Program-made: the position numbers and the translations under genes
From: Stenogyne calaminthoides
Lineage: Eukaryota; Streptophyta; Magnoliopsida; Lamiales; Lamiaceae
Length of the DNA stretch: 64,000 bases
Assembly (NCBI GenBank): GCA_037126765.1
Contig: JBBCBC010000007.1
Span: 42,015,394 to 42,079,393 of the forward strand
Direction of reading: 5' to 3'
In this document: piece after piece, positions 23,401 to 36,969 of the stretch
How positions within the stretch are numbered: the first letter of the stretch is position 1
Layout: every line of letters starts with the position of its first letter
Notes under the pieces: model-generated
Database searches by the model: none
What the model saw: the letters and a program-made list of their open reading frames with translations, nothing else
Told to the model about the DNA's origin: nothing

Positions 23401-23671
23401 TATTATAATTTATTTAAAGAGAAAAAAAATAAACCTAAATCTAGACTAATCTATTACATTGATTAAATCAAAAAACCTAATCTACTGGTGGATTTTCTCA
23501 CGAGAAAAACAAATTCCAACGAGTCGAATTAAAACCAAAACATACGCATGAAAATCAAACACATTAAATACCATGACAATTGGATACCTGCAAAACAGAT
23601 CTAACAATTCTACTATCCAATTTTCAATAAAATTTAATGGCCAACATAATTTAAATGCAGAGCTCAAAACT

Positions 23672-23686
23672 GAGGCTCTGATACCA
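23672..23686 (-). other. Primer-binding site of element A
   Basis: The minus strand reads TGGTATCAGAGCCTC two bases from the end of the 5' LTR. This is the standard plant copia site for initiator tRNA-Met. Confidence 0.9.
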
Positions 23687-23688
23687 GT

Positions 23689-26600
23689 TGTTGGGAAATT
23701 AGGGGTGCCCCGGATCTATTCGAGATGAATTTAAATACATATTTAAATTAATCAATTAATTACTAACATGAATTAATCCTAAATCAATTCAACATAATAA
23801 TTAAACAAGCAAATAAGCAACATGCGTACACGTAATCCACCTAAATCCTAAGCATCCAGAATCTAGGAGTTACGAGATTACATACCTCTTGTAGAGACAA
23901 TCGTTGAGACGATGGATCAACCCAAAGAGCCTTTCCAAATATGTCCCACGTCCACGAACGTAATCCGGTGGGAGGATTCACACGAACGATTTTAATAAAG
24001 GAGAAAAATAAAATATTTTGCCACCACCTTTGTGGATTTCTAATATTTCCAACACATGGAATTGCACTTGGGGATGAAAAATGTTGGGATTATACTGAAA
24101 AGTATGTTTTTTACTTTGTATAATCGAAACTGAATTTTCAGACTTATTTACTGAAATAAATTGTTTATCACTGATGCTTTAAATATGATTGAATGTTACA
24201 TATATTTCTTTGCATAATCGTTTCAAAATTAAATGCGTGTTACTTTTTGTAGTTAATTTAGCGATACCGGATCACGAGAAGATTAAATTAAATAAATTTT
24301 GTAACTAAAAAAGTACGCGATTCACGACCTAGATGGAAATGAACAACCATCGCGAAAGGTTGAAGAATATTTAATCAGTTGGTTTTTGTCTTGACCAAGA
24401 GATTACACTAGTGCATAAGTGATCTTGATGAATAGGACCTCTGAGGAGGATAAATTCTTCATAAGCGAACAAGGAAGAATTTAGACCTCGATTCATTTTA
24501 ATTGTTTCTTAACCTTCGTCCCTTAAATAGGATCACGTGGGATCGGTAACTATTTATTTGACTTATCATGGGTAGCGAATCGGGATTTTTCAATACTTTT
24601 TATCTTGGACAATATTATTGGTCATGTGATTGCTAAGATTTAATCGAAGAATCGTGTGCAAAAATGCTTGATTGATTTGCCCTTGGGAGGTTCATAAGTT
24701 TTATCATACCAAATCTTGCAAAAATTAGTTTATAGGTATGGATAATAATGTTGAAACCGTTCCTCGACCAAGGACAAAAGATATTAATTAACGGAAAGCT
24801 ATTTGATGGCTTGAATTAATTAATGGGCTAGATAATCTTAAACACGGAAATAATGACCTCGGAGCCATATAATTATAATATGGGTTAAGATGGATAGTCT
24901 TTAATTATTATAGTGGGATTAATTAATATTTATGGGCTTGAATTATATTGTGGCTCAATATTAGATATTCAAGATCCATTAGAAGGTCCAATCTTAATTC
25001 TCCTAAAGGCCCCTTGAGTAGCCCAAAAATAGTCAATAACTGAAAATGTGATTAAAATAAAATAAATATTGTTGCTTAATATTCTACAAATTTTTCAAAA
25101 ATTATGGATAAAAAGGGGAGAAAGATTTTCTTTGAATTTTGTTATGGAATGAAGATATGTATTCTTGGAATACAAGATTATCTCATTAAATTCAAGAAAT
25201 CTCCCACTTGGTTATTCATAGTGAGATTTTTTTTAATTTTTTGGAAAATAGAAAGCAAGAAAGATTTTCTTGATTTTCTTGAAAAGATATTATGGAAGAT
25301 ATGTATTTCTTGAAATACAAGAATATCTCATAAATTCAAGAAGATCCAAATCTTGGATTCTTGCACTATATTTTTTCGAAAATAATCCATATATGAGGAG
25401 GTGGGATTTTTTAGTGAAATATTTTTAATTATGGGAAAGAGAATATATGAGATATATTCAAGATTTCTTGGTGACCAAGAAAAGTCTTATCCCACATTGA
25501 AAAATAACACGAATTTCGTCCACCCTCTCTCCTATAAATAGGGGATGATTAGTTCATTCTCAAGTACAATTTCATGTGCTGGAAATATTAGCAAATCCAC
25601 ATAAGTTGGTGCAACAAAGTTTATTTTTTTGGGCTTTGTTAATTGTTCGCAGTATCCTTCCACCGGATTGTCGAGCAAGGCTAAAGGGAATACTTGGGAA
25701 GTCCTTTTGGTTAGTCCGTCCGACCAAAGCCAATGCCCATCCCGAGAGGTGCGTTCACGTAAACCCGTAGATTCCGCATCGTGGGTTTTTACGTGGCTTT
25801 TTATATGCATGATATATTGTTACAATTATTATTTGAATTAATATAGGATTAATTCATGCTAGTAATAATTAATGAATTAAATTTGTATTTAAATATTCAC
25901 CCCGAATAGATCTGTGCGAAACATTCCCCAACAAAAAATTCATCCCCTATTTATAAGACTAAGGGGGGCGATTTTTTTCAATGGAAAAATAAGGAAGAAA
26001 ATCTTTTTCTTGTTCTTCAAGAAATTTTAAATATATCTCATATATTCTTTTCTCCTTAATTAAATTTTTCCATAAAATCTCATTCCCCTTTATCCTATAT
26101 TTTTCGAAAATTTACAAGGAAAAAGAAACAAGATTTTGTTTCTTGAATTTATGGGATAATTATGTATTACAAGAATACTTATCTCTTTCCATAAAAATCT
26201 CTTCAAGAAAATCTATCTTCTTCTTTCCTACAATATTTTCGAAAGTATTAGGAAATATTAGGCAAGAATATTTTCTTCTCCTTTTCATTAATTGAACTTT
26301 AATTTGGGCTATTTGAGGGACCTTTAGGAGAATTAAGATTGGACCTCCAATGGACTATGAAACTTTAATATTTAGCCAAAATATTATTCAAGCCCATTAA
26401 TATTAATTTATTCCACTATAAAATTAATATTGAACTATCCATCTTAACCCATATTACGACTTCACAATAATATGGCTCCCCGGTCATTATTTCCCGTGTT
26501 TAAGACTATCTTAGTCCACTAATTAATTAAGCCACTGAACAGGTTTTATATTAATTAATAGCTTTGTCCTTGGAGTAAAGACAGCTCAACGTTATTATCC

Positions 26601-27248
26601 ATACCGGAAATAAATTTCCACTTGCAAGATTTGGAATGATAAAGATTCTGAGCCCACCAAGGGGACAAATCAAGCAAGCCGTACTTGCACACGATTCTCC
26701 ATATTAAATCTTAGCAATCGTCATGTAACTAATAGTATTGCCCAAGATATAAAGTATCGAATCGCATTGACTCTCTTCCCATCATAAGTCAAAGCAATAG
26801 TTATTAATTTCACACAATCCTATTTAAGGGACATAGATTAAGAAATAACGAACCACTGAGGTCTAATTCTTGTATATTCAGTACCGAAGAATTTATCCTC
26901 ATGTACGTCCTATTCAGCGCATCATAATGCACTAGTGTAATCTCTTGGTCAAGACATGCCAATCTAAGCCTTACACTTCAACCTTTCACGATGGTTTGTT
27001 CATTTCCATCTGGGTTGTGAATTTGTACTTAGTTACGAGGAACTGTTAATTTTATCTTCCGTGATCTGGTATCACCAAATTAATTACAATGTAACACATA
27101 CTATTTATTGAACATGTATGTAGTAAATATATATAACATTCATTCATATTTAATGCAACAATGATAATTAATTTATTTCAGTAAATAAATAAGAAATTCA
27201 GTTTGGTTATACAAAGTAAAAAGCATACTTTTCAGTATAATCCCAACA
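23689..27248 (-). repeat. 5' LTR of element A, split by a solo LTR
   Basis: It starts TGTTGGGAAATTAGGGGTG and ends CAGTATAATCCCAACA. The stretch 24082-25933 is a B-type solo LTR with its own duplication. The rest matches the 3' LTR at 15497-17203. Confidence 0.92.
24082..25933 (+). mobile_element. Solo LTR, B family, inside A's 5' LTR
   Basis: 1852 bp, starting TGTTGGGATTATACTGAAAAG and ending CATTCCCCAACA, in the opposite direction to the other two B LTRs. It is flanked by AAAAA on both sides (24077-24081, 25934-25938). The unfilled site in the sister LTR reads GATGAAAAATTCATCC at about 15880. A TATA box CCTATAAATAGGGG is at 25531-25544. Confidence 0.92.
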
Positions 27249-27253
27249 ATATG

Positions 27254-27384
27254 CGTACAATTTACTATAAGATTTCTCTTTATGTTTATACTTATTCAAT
27301 TATGCAATTACGTGTTCGTTGTTGGTGAACTATTTATTTCCGCTGCGAATGTATTACGTGTTTATGTGCCTCTAAATTCCAACA
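27254..27384 (+). repeat. 5' LTR of element C, last part
   Basis: It matches 36840-36969 and ends CTAAATTCCAACA. It follows the second ATATG copy left by element A. Confidence 0.9.
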
Positions 27385-27385
27385 A

Positions 27386-27398
27386 TGATATCAGAGCT
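27386..27398 (+). other. Primer-binding site of element C
   Basis: TGATATCAGAGCT, one base after the LTR. It is the initiator tRNA-Met site TGGTATCAGAGCT with one G-to-A change. Confidence 0.85.
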
Positions 27399-28130
27399 TC
27401 CGGCTCTTGATTAATTAATTGCATGATTGGTTGATTTATATTTTTTTATAAAGTCTTGATACGGTTTTGACCGCACCTATTGCAAGTTTTTTGGGGCATG
27501 CTTATTAGATAAACACACCCCCTCTTTTGTCTCGGTTCATCTTCTTCGCTGCAACACCTAGGGGTTTCTTGGAAAACCTCAGCCTCGCTGAAGCGTGAAC
27601 CCTGGCTCTACGGGCGACCCGCAATGGCGCTAGAGTAGGCAGCCTCGTGTCGCAACTCGCGTCGGCTACGCGAGCCTGCACCGCCGCGTCAACGGATTAG
27701 ATCCGCTTCTGCTCACCTGCTTCCGCCGCAATTCGCGGTTACGCTCCCTGTTTTTGACCCGATTTGGTAGCGGTCACTCACATCTCGTGATGATGCGCTC
27801 CGATTCGACTCGATTCATGGCGGAGAGCAGCTGTTTTCATTTCGTCTCAGGGCGGCGCTGCACGCTCTCTTTCAATTCGCGGTGGCCCTTCCCTATTTCA
27901 ACTCGATTCGCGGCGCACCAGTGAATTGCTCAATTCCTCGCTTGGCGACCCCCTCTCTGACCCAGTTCAAAGGGTACGCGGCTTCACGCGTATCCCTCTA
28001 TGTAGCTCGCGGCGGCGAGTCGCCCACACGCGCCTAGCGGCGGCGGCGACTCGTGCGTGTTTGCTCCACTAGTCGATTCTATCTCTCATTCATTCTGGGT
28101 TATTTTTGTTTGATGTTCAATTGCCTGCTA
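27399..28130 (+). repeat. GC-rich leader of element C
   Basis: Untranslated leader between the PBS and gag, rich in CG and with repeated AATTCGCGGT, TCGATTCGACTCGATTC and CGGCGGCGAC. A second copy is inside element A at 22706-23400. No convincing frame. Confidence 0.7.
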
Positions 28131-30050
28131 TTTTTTAATTGGGTTTTTAGTTTGGAACTGATGAAACGATGATTAATTAAGCCCTAATAGTTGGAACAGT
28201 TTTGGGAATTTTTTGGAATAATTCTGATAAACTGTGATGAATTATTGGACGTTTGATTGATGTTGGTTAACCCAATTGGAAACGGTTTTGGAAACTAGGC
28301 GATGATGAGGGGAAGGACTATGCCGAAATTGGATTGTTGGACAGGCCTTTTCGTACAATTTTAGAAATTCTAATTAATAAAGCTTTTTCTCAAATAAATA
28401 ATGAATGAAATCTAACATTTAAAACTTTAATAAGATTAATTTTAGAGGGTTAGTAATAAAGGTTGGACTTTTGTTAATAATTAATTAGATTAATTATCAA
28501 ATTTTAATAATTTTAAAATTGAATTTAAAATTGAATTTTAAAAATTTGTTTTAAAGGAATTGTTAAATCCCACTTGGTTAATTATTTATTTAATTAAATT
28601 GTTAACGCATTTATAGTCCGCATTATAATTATTTGGGTAGGCGAGCCAATACTTGTCACTTGTCGGTAGATTATTGTTTGGGTGAATTCAACAGAAATTA
28701 TCATATAAATGTTAGTCTGTGTAAATCACGTTTGTGTAGGCGGCGTCCAATAAGTGCTCAAATGTGATGTAGATTAATATGTTGGATCTCGATTAAGCAA
28801 TTAATATCCCACCTTTAAAATGATCCTCGCTAAAATATGATTTTCACTAAATTGAACGATGTCTTCCATCAAAGTTAAAGTAAACCGGAGATTTCGTTCC
28901 AATGAGTATTTAAGGCCCAAGTCTTTTGCTCGGATCTACATTTAACGGGACTTTTATAGGGACACGAAGTGTCGCCGCTTGATGGTTGTAAATCAACTTG
29001 ACTTTGTTTCACCAACCCAAACAGGGAAACGAAAGTTAATGGGCATCCGATTGAACTAGGTTCAATCAACTAGGAGTTGTAGTTTTGAAATTGGTTTGGA
29101 ACCTACCAGTTCTATTATTGCAGTAATCAACCCAAGCAGATATTGTGATAGTAGGAATGTGGATCCTAGTCCATTACAATTTGTATTTGATATAAATTAA
29201 ATGACTTTTTTTTTCGATGAAGCTGCGATTGAGATATGTGAAAATAATGGAACAAAATAAACACAAAAAAGAAAAGACATTATTTATTTTGATTCTTTGA
29301 ATATTGATCATAAAATTATGTGTTTAATTCCCATTTTATTTTATTTCTCTTGGTTAGTTGAAATATATAACTGTTATTGAGATGTGTTTTGGAAACAAAC
29401 AAATTGGCTAGGCCAAATTTTTTTCGACCCAAGACCTAAACGTGGTTTTTTGTCTTTAAAGCGAAAAAAAGATTGAAGACGTGTTGGACACGCCTATCCC
29501 CTGTTACCCTTTTTATTTGGTATTTCTAAAATACTATCGTTTGACGTAAGATATATTCGGAAAGAAGCATAAAAAAGGATGCTTCCCATTGCTCGAAATG
29601 TGTGTGATGTTGTTTATTTAATTTACTCTATATATATAAGCAATGTGAGAAAAATGGGTCCCTTCTAGATGCTCAAGCATCCGAATGATCTTTTTTTATA
29701 TTCTCGAATCTTATTCCGAGATTTATGAAGTGATAAGAGATCTATTCAAATCTTAGGTTAGCTAAAAGAAGGGAGATTTCACCTCGTGTGCTAATGATGA
29801 TAGACCTAATTGAGAAAACTTAATTTAGGCATTGAGCTAAAAGACCAATGTTTCCATTTATCTTATCCTCCGCCGCTTTTCGGATTCATATTTACGGCTT
29901 CATTGTGAACTACCATATGAATAAGATGGATGTGACCATGCTGAACTTCTGGCGTGCAAGACTTTTGAGTTCATCACTAAGATGGTGTTCAAAAGAATGA
30001 AAAGTAGAATGGCGTGTCTTTTTACTTAAGTAGAAGAGGGCACCGGAAGA
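28131..30050 (+). pseudogene. Element C: decayed gag region
   Basis: Mostly AT-rich with no open frame. At the end, one frame near 29895-29935 reads FIVNYHMNKMDVTM, typical of the copia gag domain. The zinc knuckle follows as RRGHRKKDCK near 30030. Confidence 0.55.
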
Positions 30051-33000
30051 AGGACTGTAAGGTTCTGATTGCTAAAAGGAAAGCACTGGGTGTTTCTGGC
30101 ACTAGAACATATATGTTTGTTATTAAGATAGACATATCCATGAATAACGCTAACTGCTGGGTATTAGATACCGAATATGGCTCACACATTTGTACGAATG
30201 TGAAGGGGCTCATGTGTCTTAGGGCAGTTAGGCCTGGTGAAGTCGTCTTACACGTGGAAATGGAGCAAGAGTTGCTACTGTACGTGTGAGACTTATATGT
30301 TAGACTTACCTTTTGGTTTTAGATTAGAACTTAATGATTGTCATTTCGTTCTTCCTATTACTAGCAAAATTATTTTCATTCCCATGTTGGACATTGAGGG
30401 TTATTCCTTCCATTTTAGTGATAATAATTGTTACTTCACGTTGAATGGTGTGGTTTATGGGAATGCCCCTATGGTGAATGGTTTATAGTTATTGCATTGT
30501 AGATATAATGTTCTTAATATACAAAATAAAAAGACTCAAACTTAGTAATCATGAAAACCCGACTTACTTGTGGCATTGTAGACTTGATCATGTAAACGAG
30601 AAAGGAATTGCAAGGTTAAGAAAGTTAGACTACTTAACCCCATTTGACTTTGAGTCTTATGGAGATTGCGAATCTTGTCTCAAGGGCAAGATGATCAACA
30701 AACCTTTTTTTTTTTCTGGGAAAGGGATGCGTACTAAAGAAGTTCTAGAGCTGATCCACAACAATGTATGTGGACCATCTCCCACTCTAGCTAGGGGTCA
30801 CTTCGGATACTTCATCACTTTTACTGATGATTTCTCAAGATACGGATACGTGTATCTTATGAAACACAAATTCGAATCTTTTGAGAAATTCAAAGAGTTT
30901 AAGGTTGAAGTAGAGAAGTAACTTGGTAAGAGTATCAAGACTCTTCAATCAGATCGAGGAGGTGAATACCTTAGCCATGAATTCATTGATTACTTGAAGT
31001 TACATGTAATCCAGTCACAATGGACTCCTCCCGGAACACCTCAGATGAATGGTGTGTCCGAGAGAAGAAATCGAACCATGTTAGACATGGTAAGGTCCAT
31101 GATGAGCTTTTCCTCTCTTCCTACACTCATGGGGATACACGTTACAAACCTCAATTTACATTCTGAATAGGATTCCATCTAAATCGGATGATGAGCCGCA
31201 TTTACATAACCATGGTGTGGCAAAAGCCAACTTTTACACATATCAAAACATGGGTTGCCCCGATTGTGAAAAGGATGCTTTTGGAAAGTTGGAATCCAAA
31301 GGTGAAAAATCATTGTTACTTTGTGGGATATCCTAAGGAAACTAAAAGGATGTTACTTATATATACCCCAAATAATCGTTGATTGTTTCTAGTTTGGACC
31401 AAGTTCTCGAAGAAGAAGACTATGTCTTTTGGAACAAGGTAAATGGTGATAGAACTTAAAGAAATTCAAGAACCACAAATTAACAAAGAGATCGATATCT
31501 TGTCAAAGAACTTGACAAAGAAACAAATGGGAGCATTTAGAAATCTTTATCTTTGAGGAGTCTTTCACTTTAGGTGATCGTCTTTTTGGGAAAACCCGAT
31601 TATTTAGCGTAATTGGAGTATGTTTGCCAGTGCAAGAACCTCCAAGTAGGCTGAATGAGAACAACATAGTTCAAACTCCCACCCAAGAGGCATCTGAAAG
31701 TGTAGCTCTTGAGGACTCTTTTGACATTGATTAAATCGATGCACCACAAAATTTTCATGATTAGAATGTACAACCTACACAACCACAACTCCATAAGTCA
31801 ATTAGGAATCGTAATCTGCCCACTAGATACGACTACCTCTTGGAGGAACTCGATAATATGGACATGCCGGATAAGGACGATCCTAATACTTATTATGAAG
31901 CAATATCAGATATTGATTCAGGGAAGTGGGATGAAGTCATGAAATCCTAGATGGACTCGATGTATACCAATCAAGTCTGGGACTTGGTTGAGTTATCTGA
32001 AGGGGTTAGACCCATATGTTGCTATTGGGTCTTCAAGAGCAAGACCAATGCAAATGGCAAAGTACAAACCTACAAAGCTAGGTTGGTGGTGAAGGGTTAT
32101 AGTCAACGCGAAGGCATTGACTATGATGAGACCTCCTCACCAGTTGCAAAGATCAAGTCCATTCAAATTTTACTTGCGATAGCAGCATACTATGATTATG
32201 AGATTTGGCAGATGGATGTCAAAACAGCTTTCCTCAATGTAAAGATTGATAAGGAAGTGTTTATGACTCAACCGAAAGGTTTTACATCTAAGTCAAATTC
32301 TAATCTAGTATGCAAGCTAAAGATATTTATTTATGGATTGAAGCAAGATTCTAGGAGTTGGAGTATCCGATTGATGAAGCTATCAGGTCTTTTTTACTTC
32401 ATCAGAAATTCGGAAGATCCTTCCGTTTATTATAAGTACAGCGGGAAGAATATTGTTTTCATAATCGTGTATGTCGATGACATATTGATTTTTGGAAACA
32501 ACATCCCGTTAATGCAGTCCGTTAAAAATTGAATGTTAAAGACCGTCATGATGAAGGGTCTTGGTGAAGCCTGCTACATCCTAGGGATCATGATCAATGA
32601 GGATAGATCCAAGAGGATGTTGGGGGTCATCCACCCACCTATGTAGACAAGGTGTTGAAGCATTTTGCGATGAAGAACTCTAAGAGAGGGTCTCTACCGG
32701 CTAATCATGGGATAAAGCTATCAAAGAATGATTATCCTTCTATTGAAGCTGATATCAAGCACATGAAAGATGTCTCATATGCATATGCAATTGGGTCAAT
32801 CATGTACGTCATGACTTGAATTAAGCCAAACGTGACCTACGCTTATCAACATCACCTACAGTAGATACCAATCATTAGAATCTTTCCAGTGAGTCTCACT
32901 AGATTCTTTTTCAAGACCATTCTCAAGTATCTCGAGATTTAACTAAAGAATGTTTTCTTGTCTGTGGTGGAAATCAAACTAGTAGTATTGGTTATCTTGT

Positions 33001-33300
33001 ATGATTTTTCAATCGGTTTGATGATTACAAATCACTGAATCGTTATGTTTCACTCTCAATGATGAGGCGGTCATTGGAATAGTTCCAAGCATTTCGACCG
33101 ATTTTAGATATTAAAATCTCAAAAATCGAAACATTGTCAGATCGAAGCCTCGGGAGGTTGTCGGATTTTATAGTTCTTAAAGAGAACTAGGGGTAGTTCC
33201 AGTACCAAATTTGTCTAATAAAGTTGTATTAAGACAACGTTGGTGCGAAAACACTTAAACAAAGGAACCGAGATCACCAAAATTCGTAAACAAGCATGTA
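30014..33300 (+). pseudogene. Element C: copia pol, heavily broken
   Basis: In order: end of the zinc knuckle (GHRKKDCK); protease (CWVLDTEYGSHIC at ~30160, where DTEY stands for DTGC); GAG-pre (YLWHCRLDHV ... CESCLKGKM, 30560-30690); integrase (YFITFTDDFSRYGYVYLMKH, 30810-30870; SDRGGEYL ~30950; PPGTPQMNGVSERRNRT ~31030). The RT is at 31951-32532 (VWDLVELSEGVRPICCYWVF; KTAFLN; YVDDIL at ~32475, catalytic Asp pair kept). RNase H to ~33200 is a decayed remnant. The stop at 30919-30921 follows EVEK where the family has Gln (CAA to TAA). The one before 31951 stands where the family has Glu. Confidence 0.88.
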
Positions 33301-33451
33301 CCTAGACTTATCATTTGATCCGAGAGATCATAAGGATATGAGAAATTGAATTAAAATGTATTCCCACATATTTAATTTGGAAGATCATTTCACCAAGACA
33401 CCCATTTGAAAGTTCATGTACACACTAGACATTTGATGGTCTAGGGTTAGA
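33301..33451. other. Element C: 3' untranslated part
   Basis: Non-coding tail between the RNase H remnant and the B LTR. No feature is seen. Confidence 0.4.
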
Positions 33452-35319
33452 TGTCAGAATAATTTGCACCCGATCTATTCGGGATAAATATTTAAATACA
33501 AATTTAATTTTATAATTATTACTAAACATGAATTAATCTATATTAATTCAAATAATAATCCAACAACAAATCATGCATATAATCAATTCACGTAAATCCT
33601 ACGCATGCGGAAATTCTACGAGTTTACGTGAACGTACCTCTTGGAATGGTGATGGCCTTGTTGATTAAACACACCAAAAGAACCTTCCCAAGTATTCCCT
33701 TAATCCTCGCTTTCATCCGTCCTTAGGTAGGACGCCATAACAATTAACAAAAGGAAAATAAACTTTGTTGCACCACCTTTGTGGATTTACTAATTTTTCC
33801 AGCACATGGAATTGTACTTGGGAATGAAAGAATCATCCCCTATTTATAGAGTAGTGGTGGTCGAATTTTTAGGGCAAAAACAATGTGGGAAAATCTTTTC
33901 TTGATATCCAAGAAATCTTGAATATATCTCCTATATTCTTTTTCCCATAATTATAATATTCCACAAAATCCCACCTCCTCATTGTTATGGAGTATTTTCG
34001 AAAAATATAGGGCAAGAATCCAAGATTTGGATCTTCTTGAATTTATGAGATATTCTTGTATTTCAAGAAACACATATATTTCATAATATCTTTTCAAGAA
34101 AATCAAGAAAATCTTTTTTTCCCCCTTTTTCTCAAAATTTTTGAAATATACTATATGGATGACTAAGTGGGAGATTTCTTGAATTTAATGAGATAATATT
34201 GTATTCCAAGAATACATATCATCATTCCATAACAAAATTCAAAGAAAATCTTTCTCCCCTTTTAATCCATAAATTTCAAAAATATTAGGAAAAATAAGGC
34301 AACAATATTTATTTTATTTTAAACACCTTTTTCAGTTATTGGACTTTATGTTGGGCTACTTAGGGGGCCTTTAGGAGAATTAAGATTGAACCTTCCAATG
34401 GATCTTGAATTATCAATATTGAGCCACAATATTATTCAAGCTCATAAATATTAATTAATCTCACTACATAATTAATATTGCACTATCCATCTTAACCCAT
34501 ATTACGATCCATATGGCTCCTTGCTATTATTTCCGTGTTTAAGATTATCTGAACGCAGCCCATTAATTAATTCAAGCCAAATAAAATAGCTTTCCATTAA
34601 TTAATATATTTTGTCCTTGGTTAAGGAACGGTTCAACATTATTATCCATAATAAACTAGTTTCACTTGCAAGATTTGGTATGATAAAGCTTATGAACCTC
34701 CCAAGGGACAAATCGAACAAGCTTACTTTGCACATTCTCCCAGATTAAATCTTAGCAATCGCGTATGACCAATAATATTGCCCAAGATAAAAAAGTATTG
34801 AATCTTTTGATTCTCTACCCATGATAAGTCAAAGCAATAGTTACCAACCACACGTGATCCTATTTAAGAATAAGATTAAGAAATAACGAACCACCGAGGT
34901 CTAATTCTTCCTTGTTCGGGCCACAAAAATTTGTCCTCCATGAAAGGTCCTATTCATTTAAATCAAAATCACCATGCACTAGTGTAATCTCTTGGTCAAG
35001 ACAAGTCAATCCGAGCCTTACACTTCAACCTTTTCACGATGGATTGTTCATTTCCATCTAGGTTGTGAATGACGAGATTTTTGAGTTACAAGGATATTAA
35101 TTTAATCTTCCAAGATCCGGTATCACTAAAGTAACTACAATGTAACACGACTATTTATTGAAAATTTAAAAACTTATTAGGAAAAATATATGTAACATTT
35201 TTATTTTATTTAAAGCATTAGTGATAAATAATTTATTTCAAAGAAATAAGTCCAAAATTGAATTTTATTTTGATTATACAAAGTAAAAAATTATACTTTC
35301 CAAAATATTAATCCCAACA
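33452..35319 (-). mobile_element. Solo LTR, B family, before C's 3' LTR
   Basis: 1868 bp, starting TGTCAGAATAATTTGCACCC and ending TATTAATCCCAACA. It matches the B LTRs at 19133 and 24082 but is more worn. Flanks are TTAGA and TAGAC, not a clean duplication. TATA-like TATAAATAGGGG is at about 33837-33848 on the minus strand. Confidence 0.82.
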
Positions 35320-35366
35320 TAGACATGTAGATGATTGACTTCTAACCCATATCCATGATATTAGAT
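35320..35366 (+). other. Element C: sequence before its 3' LTR
   Basis: 47 bases that should hold the polypurine tract; no purine run is left (ATGATATTAGAT precedes the LTR). Confidence 0.4.
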
Positions 35367-36969
35367 TGTTATTATTAGTGCCCTAGAGACAATCTATTGT
35401 AAGGATATAATACTAGATGATATTCAGTTTGATTTAATATTATAGTCCACTTAATATTAATGTATGACAATACACTTGTTTGAATATTATGTTTGATTGT
35501 TTGCATATATTCATGCAAGTGTTCCCATGAGTCATTGCTGTCATTGAGGTTGTGAGAACTCGGATGACTTAAGCATGATTCTCAAATAGCCTCGATCAAG
35601 GATCATCAAGAATGGGATATTGATGATCTGATGGAGATTAATGTGTCGATCTGCGCATCATACTCTTAGAGAGTGTAGTAAGATCTCACTTACTACGATC
35701 TTATGTATCTCATGATGGATGCACAAATACCTTGGAGGGTATTGGTATACCCATCCGAGAAACCGTTTGATGTAAGTCCACAATATGTGTCTACGGGTGT
35801 CTCGGTTAGTGGGAGCGATGCGATACTCCTTTGACTTGATGTCAATGCGCACGACATATATGGAGTGATGAACTTTGACCATGACCGACTCTTGCACCCA
35901 TCTATGGGTAGATCTGGCTTGGATTGGGTTCATCACGAAGTGCATGTGCGTGGTAGTTGAGTCAAGAATATGATTCATTCCTCAATGTGGATTTAGAGAG
36001 AATACTCATCTTCTCATCATAATTGGATCAAAGTCATCGGTCGATGCACTTCAACTTAGACTTTGTGGCTAAGTGTGACATACATGATCAATTAGTGATT
36101 AGAGATAATATGATTAAGTTATTTGAATAGACACTTCATCATGTTCAAGACTTAATCGAGTATTCGCGAATGAAAGGAGAAAATCGTAATAGTCCAGGTT
36201 TCAGTTACAAGTAGTTGCACGTTTCTCGCAACGTATCTCATATATTGAGAATGTCTGATTTATTGTCTAGGATTCAATTAAGACAGTTAGTTTGACTAAT
36301 CGCTCGATATATGAGGGCCTATGGGTCACACAACAAGTAGTCCCCTTTTACGGATTATAGTTGGTTGATTAAATGTTAAATTGGATTTAATATTTAATTT
36401 ATGGGGAATTAATTAATAATAGATTAATTTGGAATTAATTATTATTAATATTTAATTAAATTAGATTTAATTAAATAGGATTCCCAATAATAATATATGA
36501 AATATTATTATAGGATTTAATATATATGGAATCAAATCCGTAGAGATTTGATATACATGGGAATTAATCCGTAGAGATTTTATATATGGGAAATAAATAT
36601 GAGAGATTTATTTTGTAAGATTAGGGATTTTATTTCCTAATCAGGTTAGCTTAAGATTTAAGCTGGGCCTTCCCTATATATATGAGCTTTTGAGAATTCA
36701 CAAACAACGTTAATTCATATTTCTTCATAAAATCTAGAATAGGAATTTTCCTAGCAAATTCCGTCTCAGATTCAACGATGACAAATCTGTGCAAGTCCGT
36801 GAACGGGGATTACGTGGATACCATAGTAGAGAAATATGTGTACGATTTACTGTAAGATTTCTCTTTATGTTTATACGTATTCAATTATGCAATTACGTGT
36901 TCGTTGTTGGTGAACTGTTTATTTTCGTTGCGCATGTATTACGTGTTTACGTGCCTCTAAATTCCAACA
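35367..36969 (+). repeat. 3' LTR of element C
   Basis: 1603 bp, starting TGTTATTATTAGTGCCCTAG and ending CTAAATTCCAACA, followed by CTCAC. TATA-like CTATATATATGAGC is at about 36673-36686. Confidence 0.92.

Larger units (their letters stand above)
15497..27248 (-). mobile_element. Ty1/copia element A (minus strand, inside C's LTR)
   Basis: The 3' LTR is 15497-17203 and the 5' LTR is 23689-27248. The latter is 3560 bp but about 1703 bp net of a nested B LTR. A perfect duplication ATATG flanks it (15492-15496, 27249-27253). The PBS complement is at 23672-23686 and the polypurine tract at 17204-17222. Without its two nested B LTRs the element is about 8 kb. Gag is largely lost and pol carries stops. 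Confidence 0.93.
14026..36969 (+). mobile_element. Ty1/copia element C (full-length, nested insertions)
   Basis: The LTRs are 14026-15496 plus 27254-27384 (1602 bp net) and 35367-36969 (1603 bp). The element is flanked by a perfect 5-bp duplication CTCAC (14021-14025 and 36970-36974). The order LTR, PBS, leader, gag, PR, IN, RT-RNase H, LTR is that of copia. Nested in it are element A (in the 5' LTR) and a B-type solo LTR (before the 3' LTR). All reading frames are broken. Confidence 0.92.

Noticed and set aside
35658..35978. 106-codon minus-strand frame, similar to one at 14349-14636
   Set aside because: Both copies lie at the same place in the two LTRs of element C, antisense to it. Similarity comes from the LTR duplication.
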